From a virus, in IMG/VR virus record IMGVR_UViG_3300028735_000026, positions 1 through 29,359 of that record: 29,359 nucleotides of DNA, one strand, 5' to 3'. Positions 27,797-29,359 of this stretch are shown piece after piece. The notes beneath the pieces are model-generated. The model saw only the letters and a program-made list of their open reading frames with translations, was not told the origin of the DNA and ran no database searches. The translations under genes were made by a program, and so were the position numbers. The first letter of the stretch is position 1, and every line of letters begins with the position of its first letter.

Positions 27797-29359
27797 CAAA
27801 ACGAGCGCCAGCCGCAACGACTATGGGCGGTGGCCGGCCAGAAGGTGTATCGCTCCGTTGATGGCGGCGCGACATTCACTGAATGGGGGACGCCGCTGGC
27901 CGGCAGCAACCCAACCTGGGTGCAGGAAGATCCCTTCGTTGAAAACAGCGTCTTCGTGTTGGCCGGGCGCTATATGAAGCACAGCACCGCGCCGAGTGCG
28001 CCGGGAACGTCCTGGGCAATCTTGTTCACCGGGCCGGAAAATGCGGTTGCGCGCACGATGATACGCGGTAAATCTGGCGCGCTGACCTGGGTGGCGTTCA
28101 CCGGCACATTCAGCGGATCGCCGCTCCAGCGGGTTGAAGGCAGCGTCCCGGCGATTTTCCCCGCGCTGTCGCCAGTTGTGAGCCAGATCAGGGCGCTGGC
28201 GCTCGATGACAGCGACACGCCGACGTTGTACGCCTGGGATAGTGAAGGCCGGTGTTTTGCTGTTGATGCCGAAGCCGGCGGGGTGGTGCAGCGCGTCAAC
28301 GGCAATCTGGCGGCGGGCGAAACCGCGCAGCACGCGGTTCACGACCTGAATCAGCCGATTGTGTATCTGGCGACATTTGGCGCGAGCCAGGGCAGTGTCA
28401 AGAAATACCTGACCGTCATCGACCGCCTGCTGACCTTTCGCGCCGGCGCGAGCGGCCAGCAGGCGCATATGGTGGGGCTGGCGTCGAAGTTCACGCGGGT
28501 GAACGCGCGGATTGTCGCCGGGTCGTGGGGCGGAACCGGCGCGAACGCGCTCATGTATTACGACCCTGACTTAGGATGGGTAGGACGCGGCGCCGGCCTG
28601 CCAAGCGGGTGGTATTGGTATCGGGTGGTTGCCAATCCGTTTAATCCGGCGGAATGGGTGGCGTATGGTCAGCCATCTGTTGCAAGTAATCAGTGGCAAA
28701 CATCACTGTCGGAGTTTGAAACGCCGATTGTCAATGATCGCTTGGAGGTCAACGGCCAGAGTCCGGTATGGCGCACCACTGATGCCGGCGCAACATGGTC
28801 GCAGGTGTGGATCACCATGCCCGCCGATCATGCGTCTCCGGCTCCGTATGCTGCCGATCTTACCCGGCATACGTTTTTGGATTTTAGTCCGGCGGCTGCC
28901 GGGCGGCTGATCATGGCATTTTTGTACCCGGTCGGCCCCAGCGCATACAACCAGAACATGCGCGTTGGTATTGTGGACGCGCCGATTGCCGCCGCAATGA
29001 CCGCGACCGGCATGCCGCTTACTCCCGGCGCGACAACCAATGGCGCAAATGCCAAGATTTTCGGGTTTGCGGTAGGCGAGCGGGGCGATGTTGTTGTCTC
29101 GCTGTGGGCTTCGCATTGGCCGGCGATGATTGCGACAAAAGCGCAGGGTGAATCCGTTTGGGCGGCCACGGTGTCGGTGTCTGTTGGAAATATGAATGGG
29201 TTCCCCGACACGCTGGCACTATCGCGCGCGCTCGTATTGCCAACGTCATACACGCCTGATTATCGGGCGAATCCGTTTGGCGCGGGGGCGTGGCCGAGTC
29301 AAATTACCGGAACGCCTGGGTATGCGGCAAACCCCACGTTGATAGCGGCGCTGGCTGAT
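27797..29359 (+). CDS. Continuation of the tail protein beyond TAG; Asp-box propeller, incomplete at window end
   Basis: 521 codons remain open from the TAG to the window end in the same frame as the preceding gene, with no start codon and ribosome binding site near its beginning. The first residues (QNERQPQRLWAVAGQKVYRS) continue the strand pattern, and Asp-box motifs SVDGGATF and TTDAGATW follow, matching TPDGGATW before the TAG. Read-through, a nonsense mutation (from CAG or TGG) or a sequence error are all possible. Asp-box propellers in tail tips usually bind or cleave glycans. The true end lies outside the window. Confidence 0.7.

Noticed and set aside
27794-29359. Idea that the phage uses TAG as a sense codon throughout
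   Set aside because: Several well-supported genes in the window end with TAG, including the AT-rich follower gene, the tail tube gene, the endolysin and two microproteins.

Overview
The window reads as the left part of an integrated temperate tailed phage (prophage) of siphovirus type in a GC-rich bacterium. Only the first ~120 bases are host-like: a tRNA-Lys(UUU) gene with its own -10 box. Everything to its right is phage, and the right end of the prophage lies beyond the window. The host cannot be fixed from the sequence; the GC-rich codon use and the style of the toxin-antitoxin pair would suit Chloroflexota, but that is a guess.

Layout. (1) 50-124 tRNA-Lys, whose 3' half also encodes, antisense, the C-terminus of the phage integrase, so the prophage boundary lies in this tRNA. 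(2) 61-7504, minus strand: one long early operon of tightly coupled genes (many ATGA overlaps), from a SWIM-finger protein down through small proteins, a C2H2-finger coiled-coil protein, a replication initiator (with an apparent origin inside the gene), a DnaC-like helicase loader, an HNH nuclease, a winged-helix protein, a 57-residue protein and a large serine integrase. Several microproteins of 38-57 residues are supported by start/stop overlaps and ribosome binding sites. (3) 7527-8316: a lysis-lysogeny switch with a Cro-like gene (minus), an XRE repressor (plus) and four copies of a 16-bp operator, two of them nested in a consensus sigma-70 promoter. (4) 8213-9444: accessory genes: a small membrane protein antisense to the repressor end, and a DUF3467 / antitoxin / RelE-ParE-like toxin operon. 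(5) 9445-9879: no protein gene, but two promoter-hairpin-terminator units that look like small RNA genes, then a palindromic operator and a promoter for the rightward late operon. (6) 9880-11619 lysis-type genes (coiled-coil protein, membrane-anchored protein, holin-like protein, amidase endolysin). (7) 11656-22479 packaging, head and connector genes: terminase subunits, portal, a MuF head protein fused to a zincin metallopeptidase domain with an AT-rich follower gene, scaffold, decoration, major capsid, connectors, tail terminator, tail tube, and a tail chaperone pair with an apparent +1 frameshift. (8) 22483-29359 tape measure (with a perfect 132-bp internal duplication), tail tip proteins, a glycoside-hydrolase-like protein, and a large tail protein interrupted by an in-frame TAG.

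How it works together: in the lysogen the XRE repressor would hold the two leftward early promoters shut through the GTGCAA-N4-TTGCAC operators; on induction the leftward operon would supply replication proteins and, last, integrase; rightward genes would be read from extended -10 promoters of a shared type (GTGCTAYAMT), one of which also lies just upstream of the integrase. The most interesting items are the MuF-zincin/putative immunity pair, the small-RNA-like tandem array, the origin-like DnaA box plus repeats inside the initiator gene, the tRNA-encoded integrase tail, and the in-frame amber codon in the tail protein.
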